This document shows, piece after piece, positions 1-9,563 of a DNA stretch of 64,000 nucleotides. The notes under the pieces are model-generated. The model searched no databases. It worked only from the letters and a program-made list of their open reading frames with translations, and was not told the origin of the DNA. Source of the stretch: Pedobacter sp. N36a. Its GTDB lineage: Bacteria > Bacteroidota > Bacteroidia > Sphingobacteriales > Sphingobacteriaceae. The DNA is taken from contig NZ_JACSZW010000004.1 of assembly GCF_014472395.1 (NCBI RefSeq), positions 124,001-188,000 on the forward strand, read 5' to 3'. The stretch's first letter is position 1. Each line of letters begins with the position of its first letter. The position numbers and the translations under genes are program-made.

Positions 1-152
1 AAGGAAATAAAGCAGTATTGCGCAAAGTAGTTGCAGGTAGAATCCTTGGAGAAAATGTTGAAGTGCTGGATGGCCTGAAAGAAGGCGAAACAGTGATCAC
101 CAGTGGACAAATCAACTTAGTTGATGGAACGCCGGTTGTTCCTGTAAAATAA
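1..152 (+). CDS. RND efflux periplasmic adaptor, C-terminal end (5' partial)
   Basis: The window opens inside this gene. Reading from base 3, 49 codons end at the TAA at 150-152. The residues (GENVEVLDGLKEGETVITSG, then a short tail ending in PVVPVK) are the typical final beta-strands of HlyD/AcrA-type membrane fusion proteins, where a phrase like 'GLKEGETVVTSG' closes the membrane-proximal domain. It lies 37 bases upstream of an RND pump on the same strand, so it should be the adaptor that links that pump to an outer-membrane channel. Family assignment rests on a short fragment and on the neighbour; the substrate cannot be told. Confidence 0.85.
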   Translation, partial: GNKAVLRKVVAGRILGENVEVLDGLKEGETVITSGQINLVDGTPVVPVK

Positions 153-189
153 CCAACAATTAGCATGAATATATAACAAAACTATTCTG

Positions 190-3100
190 ATGAAAATAAC
201 AGAAATTTCTATAAAGCGCCCAACACTCGTTATCGTGGTTTTTACCGCGCTAACGCTGATGGGGCTATTGAGCTACTTTAGCCTGAGCTATGAATTATTA
301 CCAAAGTTCTCGAACAATGTAGTCTCTATTTCCACTATCTATCCCGGAGCTTCACCTAATGAGGTAGAGAATACCGTAACCAAAAAGATTGAAGATGCCG
401 TCTCCTCCATGGAGAACATTAAGAAACTAAATGCGGTCTCTTATGAGAGTTTATCCGTAGTAACCATCACCTTAAATGATAAAGCCAATGTGGATTTATC
501 TTTGAATGAGGCGCAGCGTAAAGTAAACTCCATCCTTGCAGATTTACCAACGGATGTGAAACAGCCTTCCCTGAATAAATTCTCGCTGGATGATTTACCG
601 GTAATCACCATGTCGGCATCCGCGAAAATGGATGATGCCGCTTTCTATGATTTGATTGATAAACGTATTGCCCCGATCCTTTCCAGGGTTTCAGGTGTGG
701 CTCAGGTTAACCTGGTAGGGGGGTCTGAACGTGAAATCGTAGTAGGCTTAAACGCAGCTAAGATTGAAGGTTACAACCTTTCTATCCCTCAAATTCAGCA
801 AGCGATTTTAACCTCCAACCTTGACTTCCCTACAGGAAGTGTGAAAACCGAAAATCAGGACGTATTAATTCGTCTTTCCGGTAAATTCAAAACGGTTGAC
901 GAGTTGAGAAATCTGGTAGTAGCCACCAGCAAAACTGGTGCTCAAATTAGATTAAGCGATGTTGCAGACGTACAAGATTCGCAAAAAGAAGTAGAGAAAA
1001 TTGCACGTATCGACAGAAAAGGAGCCATCGCTGTTCAGATCATTAAACAATCTGATGCGAATGCAGTAGAAGTGAGTAAAGGCATGCATAAAATTGTGGC
1101 TAGCCTTGAAAAAGACTATAAAGCTGTAGATTTAAAAATCATCATTGCCAACGACAGTTCGATCTTTACGCTGGAGTCGGCTGATGCGGTAATCCACGAT
1201 TTAATCATGGCCATTATCCTGGTAGCCTTCGTGATGCTTTTCTTCCTGCACAGTTTACGTAACGCAGCAATTGTAATGGTGTCCATTCCAGCTTCCCTGA
1301 TTGCTACATTTATCGGGATGAGTTTATTCGGATATACCTTAAACTTGATGTCTTTACTAGGACTTTCCCTGGTGGTAGGTATCCTGGTGGATGATGCGAT
1401 TGTGGTATTGGAAAATATCTACAGACACATGGAGATGGGTAAAAACCGCGTTCGTGCAGCTTATGATGCGACCGCCGAAATTGGTTTTACCGTTGTCTCG
1501 ATTACCCTGGTAATTGTGGTAGTGTTCTTCCCGATCGCAGTAAGTTCAGGATTAGTTTCTAATATCCTGCGTCAATTCTGTGTGGTGGTCATTATTGCAA
1601 CCCTCCTATCATTAGTTACTTCATTTACTATCGTTCCTTTATTATCATCTCGCTTCGGTAAACTGGAAAAAATTGAAGGTAAAAATGCTTTCGGACGTTT
1701 CATTTTATGGTTCGAAAAGCAATTACATAAATTTACAGTTTGGGTAACTGGTATTTTAGAATGGACTTTACGTCATAAAGCCATTACGATTATCGGAGTA
1801 TTTATGCTGTTATTGAGCTCATGTGGATTAACAATCGGTGGTTTCATCGGTACAGAGTTTTTCCCTAAGAGTGATAAAGGTGAGTTCCTGGTACAGATTG
1901 AGCTTCCAAAAGATGCCTCTCTCGAGAAAACAAACCAATTTACCCAAAGAGCGGAAGCATTCTTAGTGAAGAAACCAGAGATCACACAAATGATTACTAC
2001 CGTTGGACAATCCAGTGGTGATATGGGTGCTTCTCAGGCTACTGCTTATAAATCTGAGATCAATGTAAAATTAGTAGAGCGTAAAGACCGTGCAGATGCT
2101 TCCGATATTTATGCTACGAAAGTGAGTCGTGAATTGTCGAAATTCCTGGTTGGCGCGAAAGTAAAAACAGTACCAATTAGTATTCTAGGTATTGCAGAAA
2201 ACGCGCCTATCGACCTTGTTGTAATGGGATCCGACCTGGATAGTGCCATGAAATACGCAGAAGGTGCAATGGAAGTTTTAAGAGGAATTCCAGGATCTGC
2301 AGAGGTGAAATTATCTGTGGAAAAAGGTAGTCCAGAGATCAATGTTCAGGTAGACCGTGATAAAATGGCTGCTTTAGGATTGACCCTGCAAACTGTAGGT
2401 ATGACCATGCAGACTGCTTTTAGTGGAAACACAGACGGTAAATACCGCAAAGGTGAGTACGAGTACGACATCAATATCCAGTTCCAAAGCTTCGACCGTC
2501 GTAATATTGATGATGTAAGAAACCTGACTTTCATAAACGACAGAGGAGATAAAGTAAAACTGATTCAATTTGCCGATATTAAAGAAGGCTCAGGCCCAAG
2601 TCAGCTGGAACGTAGAGATAAGAGTACTTCCGTTTCTGTAAAAGCGCAGTCTATCGGTAGGCCGACGGGTACAATTGTAACAGAACTACAAAATAAATTG
2701 CTGGAATTGGAAGGCAATGGCAAACTGAAGAAACCAGTAGGCGTAAGTTATGTATGGGGTGGTGACCAGGAAAATCAAAGTGAAGGTTTCGGTACTTTAG
2801 GTATTGCGATGATGGCTTCGGTGATCTTAGTATACCTGATCATGGTAGCACTATACGACAGTTTCGTCTATCCTCTGGTAGTGATGTTCTCGATTCCCTT
2901 ATCGGTAATCGGTGCCTTACTTGCCCTGGCAATTACGAACAACTCATTAGGTATCTTTACCATCTTAGGATTGATCATGCTGATCGGTCTGGTAGCGAAA
3001 AATGCGATCATCCTGGTCGATTTTACGAACCAGATGAAAGCAGAAGGTAAATCAACGCATGAAGCCCTTATTCTGGCCAACCATGCACGTTTACGTCCTA

Positions 3101-3381
3101 TTCTGATGACCACGATTGCGATGGTAATCGGTATGCTTCCTATTGCATTGGCCAGTGGTGCCGGTGCGGAATGGAAAAACGGTCTGGCATGGGTAATTGT
3201 AGGTGGACTAACCAGTTCCCTCTTCTTAACGCTGATTGTAGTACCAGTAATGTATCAGATCTTCGATAACATCTTAACTAGATTTGGCTTTAATGAAAAA
3301 GGCCAGTCGATGGAAGAACTGATCGCAGAACCATATGATCATGTAGACGTTAAAGAATACGACCTGGACGGTAAACACTAA
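190..3381 (+). CDS. RND efflux pump, inner-membrane permease (HAE1/AcrB-like)
   Basis: This 1063-residue protein is full length for the hydrophobe/amphiphile efflux family of proton-driven transporters. It begins with the usual short cytoplasmic stretch (ISIKRPTLVIVVF) and first membrane helix. A large periplasmic loop follows to about residue 330, then a block of helices with the proton-relay aspartates D401-D402 in GILVDDAIVVLENI, a second periplasmic loop and a second helix block containing GLIMLIGLVAKNAIILVDF. The 37-base gap from the upstream adaptor indicates one operon, and a strong terminator follows at 3401. No TolC gene lies downstream, so the outer-membrane channel is probably upstream of the window or shared. 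The substrate is unknown; a drug, dye or detergent-like compound is usual for the family. Confidence 0.93.
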   Translation: MKITEISIKRPTLVIVVFTALTLMGLLSYFSLSYELLPKFSNNVVSISTIYPGASPNEVENTVTKKIEDAVSSMENIKKLNAVSYESLSVVTITLNDKANVDLSLNEAQRKVNSILADLPTDVKQPSLNKFSLDDLPVITMSASAKMDDAAFYDLIDKRIAPILSRVSGVAQVNLVGGSEREIVVGLNAAKIEGYNLSIPQIQQAILTSNLDFPTGSVKTENQDVLIRLSGKFKTVDELRNLVVATSKTGAQIRLSDVADVQDSQKEVEKIARIDRKGAIAVQIIKQSDANAVEVSKGMHKIVASLEKDYKAVDLKIIIANDSSIFTLESADAVIHDLIMAIILVAFVMLFFLHSLRNAAIVMVSIPASLIATFIGMSLFGYTLNLMSLLGLSLVVGILVDDAIVVLENIYRHMEMGKNRVRAAYDATAEIGFTVVSITLVIVVVFFPIAVSSGLVSNILRQFCVVVIIATLLSLVTSFTIVPLLSSRFGKLEKIEGKNAFGRFILWFEKQLHKFTVWVTGILEWTLRHKAITIIGVFMLLLSSCGLTIGGFIGTEFFPKSDKGEFLVQIELPKDASLEKTNQFTQRAEAFLVKKPEITQMITTVGQSSGDMGASQATAYKSEINVKLVERKDRADASDIYATKVSRELSKFLVGAKVKTVPISILGIAENAPIDLVVMGSDLDSAMKYAEGAMEVLRGIPGSAEVKLSVEKGSPEINVQVDRDKMAALGLTLQTVGMTMQTAFSGNTDGKYRKGEYEYDINIQFQSFDRRNIDDVRNLTFINDRGDKVKLIQFADIKEGSGPSQLERRDKSTSVSVKAQSIGRPTGTIVTELQNKLLELEGNGKLKKPVGVSYVWGGDQENQSEGFGTLGIAMMASVILVYLIMVALYDSFVYPLVVMFSIPLSVIGALLALAITNNSLGIFTILGLIMLIGLVAKNAIILVDFTNQMKAEGKSTHEALILANHARLRPILMTTIAMVIGMLPIALASGAGAEWKNGLAWVIVGGLTSSLFLTLIVVPVMYQIFDNILTRFGFNEKGQSMEELIAEPYDHVDVKEYDLDGKH

Positions 3382-3400
3382 ACCACCCGGATCATCAAAT

Positions 3401-3440
3401 AAAAAAGAGGAATTTGCATTGAGCAGATTCCTCTTTTTTT
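3401..3440 (+). terminator. Rho-independent terminator after the RND operon
   Basis: A 13-base arm (AAAAAAGAGGAAT) at 3401-3413 pairs with ATTCCTCTTTTTT at 3427-3439 around a 13-base loop and ends in a T run. It begins 19 bases after the pump stop codon. Confidence 0.85.
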
Positions 3441-3530
3441 ATGTTCGATAATTAATAATCCTTTCTTTTTAAGGACGAGCAGTTTAGCTGAAGATAGTTA
3501 TTAATCAGCCTATGACAATAGCTCATAAAC

Positions 3531-3562
3531 AAAGAAACCCCACATTGCTGTGAGGTTTCTTT
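3531..3562. terminator. Terminator hairpin between the RND operon and lpdA
   Basis: AAAGAAACC at 3531-3539 pairs with GGTTTCTTT at 3554-3562. An inner CAC/GTG stem follows after one mismatch. It lies just past the lpdA stop on the minus strand, where it would be followed by a T-rich run, and probably serves lpdA. Confidence 0.6.
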
Positions 3563-3581
3563 TCCATCTCAAGAACGAGGA

Positions 3582-4988
3582 TTAAATATGAATCGCTCTG
3601 TTTTCAGTTGCAGCCATTGCTGCTTCTTTTAATGCTTCTGTATAAGTTGGGTGTGCATGGCAAATTCTCGCAATGTCTTCTGCTGAAGCACGGAATTCCA
3701 TGGCTACCACAGCCTCAGCGATCATATCTGCTGCACGTGGACCAATCATGTGTACACCTAAGATTTCATCTGTAGTCGCATCAGCTAATACTTTTACGAA
3801 ACCATCCGTATCCATACTTGCTTTTGCACGTCCACTCGCTTTGAAAGGAAATGAACCCGCTTTATAAGCCGTACCTTTTTCTTTCAGCTGCTCTTCAGTA
3901 AATCCTACTGAGGCTACTTCCGGCCAGGTATATACTACTCCTGGAATCAGGTTATAGTTGATGTGTGGTTTTTGTCCGGCTAAAGTTTCCGCAACATAAA
4001 TACCTTCATCTTCTGCTTTATGTGCAAGCATTGCACCTTTAATCACGTCACCAATTGCATAAACACCGGGAACCGAAGTCTCTAAATGCTCATTTACCGG
4101 GATCTTATTACCGCGATCTTCCGTTTTGATGCCGATATTTTCTAATCCTAATCCCTCAGTATAAGCCGTACGACCTACTGCAACGATACAGTAATCAGCT
4201 TCAATGCTCACAGCAGCGCCTTTTGAATTTTCAGCAGTTACCGTTACGCGTTTGCCTTTAGCAGTTGCACCAGTTACTTTATGCCCCATAAAGAACTCCA
4301 TGCCTAAAGATTTTTTCAATACACGCTGCAATTCTTTTCCTAAACCAGCATCCATTGTACCAATGATCGAAGGCATGAATTCCACTACAGATACTTTAGT
4401 ACCTAAACGTGCGTAAACAGATCCTAATTCCAGTCCGATTACACCACCACCGATAACCACCATTTCTTTCGGCACTTCTTTGATGTTCAACGCTTCTGTC
4501 GAAGTAATGATTCTCTTTTTATCAATCGGTAAAAATGGCAATGCTGTTGGTTTAGAACCTGAAGCAATGATCACATTTTTAGCAGTAATTGTTTCTGTCG
4601 TTCCGTCTTCTTTAGTGATAAGAATCGTGTTCTTGTCTACAAAAGAGCCCAATCCCTGGAAAGAATCAATTTTATTTTTTTTGAAGAGGTATTGAATTCC
4701 GGCAGTATTCTGAGCTACTACATCATCCTTACGAGCGATCATCTGTGGCATATCCACTTTCAAATCTTTCAGGTTGATTCCATGAGTCTGGAAAGTATGT
4801 GCAGCATTGTGAAAATGCTCTGAAGAGTCCAACAATGCTTTTGAAGGGATACAACCCACGTTTAAGCAGGTACCTCCAAAAGTTTTATATTTTTCTATCA
4901 CTGCCGTTTTTAAGCCAAGTTGAGCACATCTGATTGCGCCAACATAACCGCCCGGGCCCGAGCCAATAACAACTACATCGTATTGCAT
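3582..4988 (-). CDS. lpdA: Dihydrolipoyl dehydrogenase (E3)
   Basis: This FAD enzyme reoxidises the dihydrolipoyl groups of 2-oxo-acid dehydrogenase complexes and passes electrons to NAD+. The 468 residues match the family length. An N-terminal FAD Rossmann motif (VVIGSGPGG, residues 7-14) is followed by the redox disulphide GGTCLNVGC (C41, C46), an NAD-binding motif (VVIGGGVIGLELG) and the C-terminal HAHPT motif carrying the catalytic His. The start at 4988 is preferred over an in-frame ATG at 5012 for two reasons: the protein then begins MQYDVVVIGSG as in homologues, and the upstream ATG lies inside a TAACTTTG promoter element. The partner complex may be the 2-oxoglutarate dehydrogenase encoded by sucB-sucA 5 kb away, although E3 is often shared. 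Confidence 0.95.
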   Translation of the reverse strand: MQYDVVVIGSGPGGYVGAIRCAQLGLKTAVIEKYKTFGGTCLNVGCIPSKALLDSSEHFHNAAHTFQTHGINLKDLKVDMPQMIARKDDVVAQNTAGIQYLFKKNKIDSFQGLGSFVDKNTILITKEDGTTETITAKNVIIASGSKPTALPFLPIDKKRIITSTEALNIKEVPKEMVVIGGGVIGLELGSVYARLGTKVSVVEFMPSIIGTMDAGLGKELQRVLKKSLGMEFFMGHKVTGATAKGKRVTVTAENSKGAAVSIEADYCIVAVGRTAYTEGLGLENIGIKTEDRGNKIPVNEHLETSVPGVYAIGDVIKGAMLAHKAEDEGIYVAETLAGQKPHINYNLIPGVVYTWPEVASVGFTEEQLKEKGTAYKAGSFPFKASGRAKASMDTDGFVKVLADATTDEILGVHMIGPRAADMIAEAVVAMEFRASAEDIARICHAHPTYTEALKEAAMAATENRAIHI

Positions 4989-5009
4989 ATTAAGGATTTT
5001 TTTGTGGAA

Positions 5010-5017
5010 CAAAGTTA
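5010..5017 (-). promoter_or_regulatory. Candidate -7 element (TAACTTTG) for lpdA
   Basis: On the minus strand the sequence reads TAACTTTG, an exact match to the Bacteroidota TAnnTTTG box, 21 bases before the chosen ATG. I see no TTG at the expected 19-21 base distance upstream, so only half of the promoter consensus is present. Confidence 0.4.
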
Positions 5018-5135
5018 ATAAACCTATCCTAATAATCCCCCTAAAAGCAATTCTTTCCTCATCTTTAATGTTACATTTTCAAAAATGAAGTTGCGATTTC
5101 TGTATATTTAAGCTTCCATAAAAACAATACCCAAC

Positions 5136-7013
5136 ATGACCCGCTTTAAATTTTCCTGGCTAGCCATCCTGCTGCTTTTTGCAGGAACCTCAGGCTTCGC
5201 ACAGCTGTCCGATTCCGCGTATGTACGCCAGAATTACACCAAAATCGAACGCCATATTCCAATGCGCGACGGCATTAAATTATTTACTGCCATTTATATC
5301 CCCAAGGATAAAAACCAAAAGTATCCATTTATGATCAACCGAACACCTTATACGGTTGCTCCTTACGGAGAGGATAAATACAAAACTACCCTGGGTCCTT
5401 CCCCGTTATTTCTGAGAGAAGGCTTTATTTTTGTGTACCAGGATGTACGTGGAAAATGGATGAGCGAAGGCGAATTTGTAGATGTACGGCCTCATAATGA
5501 TCAGAAAAAAAGTAAAAAAGACATTGATGAGAGCTCAGATACCTATGATACGATAGACTGGCTGATCAAAAACATCCCTTCAAATAATGGTAAAGCCGGT
5601 ATTTACGGGATTTCTTATCCAGGTTTTTATTCCACTGCAGCATTGCCAGGCGCACACAATGGCCTGAAAGCAGTCTCTCCGCAGGCACCAGTTACCGATT
5701 GGTTTTTAGGAGATGATTTTCACCATAATGGTGCATTCATGCTGGCTGATGCCTTCAGCTTCTACTCCTCTTTTGGCGTTCCAAGACCAAAACCAATTAC
5801 CCCTGATAAAGGCCCAAAACCTTTTAAATACCCAATCGCAGATAATTACCGATTTTACCTTAGCCTAGGTGCCTTGAAAAATGCCAAGCAAAAATATTTT
5901 GGCGATAGCATTAAGTTCTGGAACGACCTGATGACACATGGTACTTACGACCAATTCTGGAAAAACATGAACATCAGACCGCATTTAAAAGGCGTAAAAC
6001 CAGCAGTATTAGTTGTTGGTGGATTCTTTGATGCAGAAGATGCTTACGGGGCATTACATACCTATAAAGCGATTGAAGATCAAAATCCTGGCGCTAAAAA
6101 CAACCTCGTAATGGGCCCATGGTTCCATGGCGGATGGTCTAGAGGTACAGGTGAAAGCTTCGGAGACATTGACTTCGGACAAGCCACGAGTACCAGCTAC
6201 CAGAAAAACCTGGAGTTCCCTTTTTTTATGCAATACCTGAAAGCTGCGGCCGATGCTAAACTAGCAGAAGCCAATATCTTTCTGACCGGCAGTAATGAGT
6301 GGAAAGCCTTTGAAACCTGGCCACCAAAAAACACAGAAAACAAAACGCTTTACTTCCAGCCAGAAGGACGTTTGAGTTTTGAAAAACCAACTGTCGCCAA
6401 CAGCTTTAACCAATATGAAAGCGACCCGAATACTCCTGTTCCTTATCAGGATGGTGTGCAGGCAAGAAGAACCAGAGAATATATGATCGATGACCAGCGT
6501 TTTGCTGCCCGCCGACCAGATGTACAGGTTTTTCAAACCGCAGTATTGACAGAAGACCTTACCCTTGCAGGTCCATTAATCGCAAACCTAGTCGTTTCTA
6601 CTACTGGAACAGATGCCGATTATGTAGTTAAACTGATTGACGTATATCCAGAAGATGCGCTTCCAATGGAACCTAACCCTAAAAATATCATCATGGGTGG
6701 GTATCAAATGTTGGTGCGTGGAGAAGTGATGCGCGGTAAATTCAGAAATAGCTTCGAGAAACCAGAACCTTTCATCCCAGGACAAATCACTAAAGTGAAC
6801 TACAGTATTCCTGATGTAGCACATACCTTTAAAAAAGGTCACCGCATCATGATTCAGGTTCAAAACTCCTGGTTCCCATTGGTAGATAGAAATCCACAGG
6901 TATTCACAGACATCTACCATGCTGCCGACAGTGATTTCCAGAAAGCAACACACCGCATTTATCATGACGCTAATAACGCCTCGGCAGTATCTGTGACCCT
7001 GTTAAAGCCTTAA
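5136..7013 (+). CDS. Exported CocE/NonD family alpha/beta hydrolase
   Basis: A signal peptide (about residues 1-22, cleaved after SGFAQ) leads a 625-residue X-Pro dipeptidyl-peptidase/CocE-type hydrolase. The nucleophile motif is GISYPG with Ser160. The likely acid is Asp299 in GGFFDAEDAYGA and the likely base is His331 in GPWFHGGWSRG. The C-terminal third has the jelly-roll features of the XPP C-terminal domain (for example DADYVVKLIDVYP). Family members cleave amide or ester bonds, with X-Pro peptides, cocaine esters, glutaryl-7-ACA and alpha-amino-acid esters as known substrates; the true substrate here is not evident. The gene ends 7 bases before an M1 peptidase, so the two are probably co-transcribed and act together on peptides in the periplasm or outside the cell. 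Confidence 0.9.
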   Translation: MTRFKFSWLAILLLFAGTSGFAQLSDSAYVRQNYTKIERHIPMRDGIKLFTAIYIPKDKNQKYPFMINRTPYTVAPYGEDKYKTTLGPSPLFLREGFIFVYQDVRGKWMSEGEFVDVRPHNDQKKSKKDIDESSDTYDTIDWLIKNIPSNNGKAGIYGISYPGFYSTAALPGAHNGLKAVSPQAPVTDWFLGDDFHHNGAFMLADAFSFYSSFGVPRPKPITPDKGPKPFKYPIADNYRFYLSLGALKNAKQKYFGDSIKFWNDLMTHGTYDQFWKNMNIRPHLKGVKPAVLVVGGFFDAEDAYGALHTYKAIEDQNPGAKNNLVMGPWFHGGWSRGTGESFGDIDFGQATSTSYQKNLEFPFFMQYLKAAADAKLAEANIFLTGSNEWKAFETWPPKNTENKTLYFQPEGRLSFEKPTVANSFNQYESDPNTPVPYQDGVQARRTREYMIDDQRFAARRPDVQVFQTAVLTEDLTLAGPLIANLVVSTTGTDADYVVKLIDVYPEDALPMEPNPKNIIMGGYQMLVRGEVMRGKFRNSFEKPEPFIPGQITKVNYSIPDVAHTFKKGHRIMIQVQNSWFPLVDRNPQVFTDIYHAADSDFQKATHRIYHDANNASAVSVTLLKP

Positions 7014-7020
7014 TTTAAAA

Positions 7021-8679
7021 ATGAAAAAGTTAATATATATACTCCTGGCTTTACTCAGCATCCATCAGCTGGGTAAAGCACAGCTCCTTAAAGAGAAACA
7101 TACTTTTAGTCGTGCGGATACACTTAGAGGAACATTAAGCCCTTTGCGCAGCTGTTACGATATCAATTACTACCATTTGGACCTGAAAGTCGACATTGAC
7201 CAGAAATTCATCAGTGGCAGTAATGAGTTCCGCTTTACCGCCACTCAGGATTTCAATAAGCTCCAATTTGACCTTTTTGCCAACCTGAAAGTAGAGAAAG
7301 TCATCTACAAAAATCAGGAGCTTCCTTTTACAAGAGAATTCAACGCGATCTTTGTGACCTTTCCATCTAATATCAAAAAAGGCAGTAAAGAAAGTTTTAC
7401 CGTTTTTTACTCCGGCAATCCGATCATTGCTAAAACCCCACCTTGGGACGGCGGCTTCATTTTCAGCAAAGACAAATCTGGAAACCCATGGGTGTCTATG
7501 GCTTGTCAGGGATTAGGTGCCAGCAGCTGGTGGCCAACAAAAGACCATCAAAGCGATGAAGTAGACAGCATGATGATCAGCATCAGCGTTCCTAAAGGAC
7601 TTCAGGAAGTTTCCAACGGCCGCTTAAAAAGTATCGTTGAAAAACCAGATGGCTATACCCAGTACAATTGGTTTGTCAGCAACCCGATCAATAACTATAA
7701 CGTAGCCCTATACATTGGTAAATATGCACACTGGAGAGATGAGTTTCCAGGTGAAAAAGGAAAACTCAGCATTGATTACTGGGCTCTAAAAGAAGATAGC
7801 GTTAAGGCACGTCCACATTGGGATGCTGATGTGAAACCCATGCTGAAATCATTTGAATATTGGTTTGGCCCATATCCTTTCTATGAAGACGGTTACAAAC
7901 TGGTTCAGGCACCACACCTGGGAATGGAACACCAAAGTGCAGTCGCCTATGGCAACCAGTTCAAACAAGGTTATTTAGGCAAAGATCTTTCCGGCAGCGG
8001 ATGGGGCTTAAAGTTCGATTTTATCACCATCCATGAAAGCGGTCACGAGTGGTTTGGAAACAACATCACGTCTAAAGACATTGCCGATATGTGGATCCAT
8101 GAAAGCTTCACCAACTATTCTGAGACACTTTTTACAGAATCAACACAAGGAAAAAAAGCGGGTTCCGACTATGTAATTGGCATCAGAAAGGCCATTGCCA
8201 ACGACATTCCAATCATTGGTATTTACGGTGTCAACCATGAAGGTTCCGGCGATATGTATTATAAAGGAGCCAATATGGTTCATACCATCCGACAATTGAT
8301 CAACGATGATGAAAAGTTCAGAGGGATCCTGAGGGGCTTGAACAAAACCTTTTACCATAAAACGGTGACTACTGAAGAAATAGAAAACTACATCGCCAAA
8401 CAAAGCGGATTGAAGCTCAAAAAAGTATTTGACCAGTATTTAAGAACTATTATGGTACCAGTTCTTGAATATAAAATCGAAGGAAACAAGCTGACCTACC
8501 GATGGACAGAAACCGTTAAAGATTTCGATATGCCGGTAAAAGTAAGCTTGAAACCTGGACAATTTTCTTTCATTTACCCAACTACCAAGTGGAAAACCAT
8601 TCGTCTAACAACTGGTGTAAATCAGGCTAATTTTCAAGTAGATCCTAACTTTTATATAAAAACTAAAAATATATTATAA
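7021..8679 (+). CDS. M1 family zinc metallopeptidase (aminopeptidase N-like), exported
   Basis: A signal peptide covers about residues 1-20. The 552-residue protein has the N-terminal beta-saddle domain of M1 peptidases, the substrate-binding GMEHQSAV segment (301-308, equivalent to GAMEN) and the zinc site HESGH at 338-342. The third ligand is Glu361, 19 residues after the second His (WIHESF). It is shorter than classical aminopeptidase N (about 850-900) because it lacks the long C-terminal helical domain, as in many Bacteroidota M1 proteins. It follows the CocE-type hydrolase by 7 bases in one transcription unit, suggesting joint peptide degradation outside the inner membrane. Confidence 0.93.
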   Translation: MKKLIYILLALLSIHQLGKAQLLKEKHTFSRADTLRGTLSPLRSCYDINYYHLDLKVDIDQKFISGSNEFRFTATQDFNKLQFDLFANLKVEKVIYKNQELPFTREFNAIFVTFPSNIKKGSKESFTVFYSGNPIIAKTPPWDGGFIFSKDKSGNPWVSMACQGLGASSWWPTKDHQSDEVDSMMISISVPKGLQEVSNGRLKSIVEKPDGYTQYNWFVSNPINNYNVALYIGKYAHWRDEFPGEKGKLSIDYWALKEDSVKARPHWDADVKPMLKSFEYWFGPYPFYEDGYKLVQAPHLGMEHQSAVAYGNQFKQGYLGKDLSGSGWGLKFDFITIHESGHEWFGNNITSKDIADMWIHESFTNYSETLFTESTQGKKAGSDYVIGIRKAIANDIPIIGIYGVNHEGSGDMYYKGANMVHTIRQLINDDEKFRGILRGLNKTFYHKTVTTEEIENYIAKQSGLKLKKVFDQYLRTIMVPVLEYKIEGNKLTYRWTETVKDFDMPVKVSLKPGQFSFIYPTTKWKTIRLTTGVNQANFQVDPNFYIKTKNIL

Positions 8680-8741
8680 ATAATCACAAAACTCTGCAAC
8701 ATTTGGGAATGGCCTGGCGTCTTATAGAAAACCGAAACAAT

Positions 8742-9482
8742 ATGAAAAGATTAAGTTTAATACTAACATTCGCATTATTGAGCCTGGGATTACACAGTCA
8801 GGCTGCTTCAGCTATAAGAATCAGTGCTTCCCATTTAATGGATGAAGAAAGAAAAGTGAGCAATTTCACGGGCATTGCCATTGGAGGTTCCATCAAAACC
8901 TATGTAAAAATCGGGAATACGGAAAGCTTGAAGCTAGAGGGCGACCAGGAGGCGATAGACCAACTGATCACAGAAGTGAAAAATGGAACGCTGTCCATCA
9001 GACCAAAAAACTCAGAATGGAAACGATGGTTCAAGAATGACTCCAACAATACCAGGATTACAGCTTACATCACGGTTAAAAAACTAACCAGTCTGTCTTT
9101 ATCCGGATCAGGAAGTATTGAAGTGGAACAAACCATCAATACCAATTCCTTAGATGTAGCACTTAGTGGTTCTGGAAATATTAAAGCTACAGTGAATGCA
9201 CAGACTTTTGATGCAGCCATAAGCGGTTCCGGAGGTGTAAATATTAGCGGGAAAGCAAAAAAAGCAGAAATCGCATTGAGTGGATCCGGAGGTTTTTCGG
9301 GCAGAGCATTCTCAGCAGAAAATGTGGATGCACACGTTAGCGGCTCTGGATCAGTCTATATTGATGCACAAAAAAGCATTGACGCGGCTACCAGTGGTTC
9401 AGGAAGCGTAAACTACACTGGAAATCCAAGCTCAGTAAGCAAAGCATCCTCAGGATCGGGAAGAGTCAGAAAAGTAGATTAA
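8742..9482 (+). CDS. Secreted head-GIN domain (DUF2807) beta-helix protein
   Basis: The 246-residue protein starts at MKRLSLILTF with a signal peptide to about residue 21; an in-frame TTG at 8703 would add a non-signal leader and is less likely. The body matches the DUF2807 'auto-transporter adhesin head GIN' family. Its hallmark, the tripeptide-like GSGS/SGSG motif, recurs about eight times from residue 115 onward (LSGSGSIEV, LSGSGNIKA, ISGSGGVNI, LSGSGGFSG, VSGSGSVYI, TSGSGSVNY, SSGSGRVRK), each marking a turn of a right-handed beta-helix. Function in Bacteroidota is unknown; adhesion is inferred only from fold similarity. It lies 62 bases after the M1 peptidase and is followed by a terminator, so it may share that transcript. 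Confidence 0.88.
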   Translation: MKRLSLILTFALLSLGLHSQAASAIRISASHLMDEERKVSNFTGIAIGGSIKTYVKIGNTESLKLEGDQEAIDQLITEVKNGTLSIRPKNSEWKRWFKNDSNNTRITAYITVKKLTSLSLSGSGSIEVEQTINTNSLDVALSGSGNIKATVNAQTFDAAISGSGGVNISGKAKKAEIALSGSGGFSGRAFSAENVDAHVSGSGSVYIDAQKSIDAATSGSGSVNYTGNPSSVSKASSGSGRVRKVD

Positions 9483-9528
9483 GCAAGAAAAATATCAAGT
9501 CCTGTTTACAAACCAAAAGTACTGAAAC

Positions 9529-9563
9529 AAAATGGCCTGAAATCTTAATTTCAGGCCATTTTT
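9529..9563. terminator. Strong bidirectional terminator
   Basis: AAAATGGCCTGAAA at 9529-9542 pairs perfectly with TTTCAGGCCATTTT at 9549-9562 around a six-base loop, with A and T runs on either side. It ends the head-GIN transcript on the plus strand and overlaps the end of the susD remnant on the minus strand. Confidence 0.88.

Noticed and set aside
6588..6965. Minus-strand frame of 125 codons inside the CocE-type hydrolase gene
   Set aside because: Antisense to conserved C-terminal jelly-roll codons; sequence looks like reversed coding sequence.
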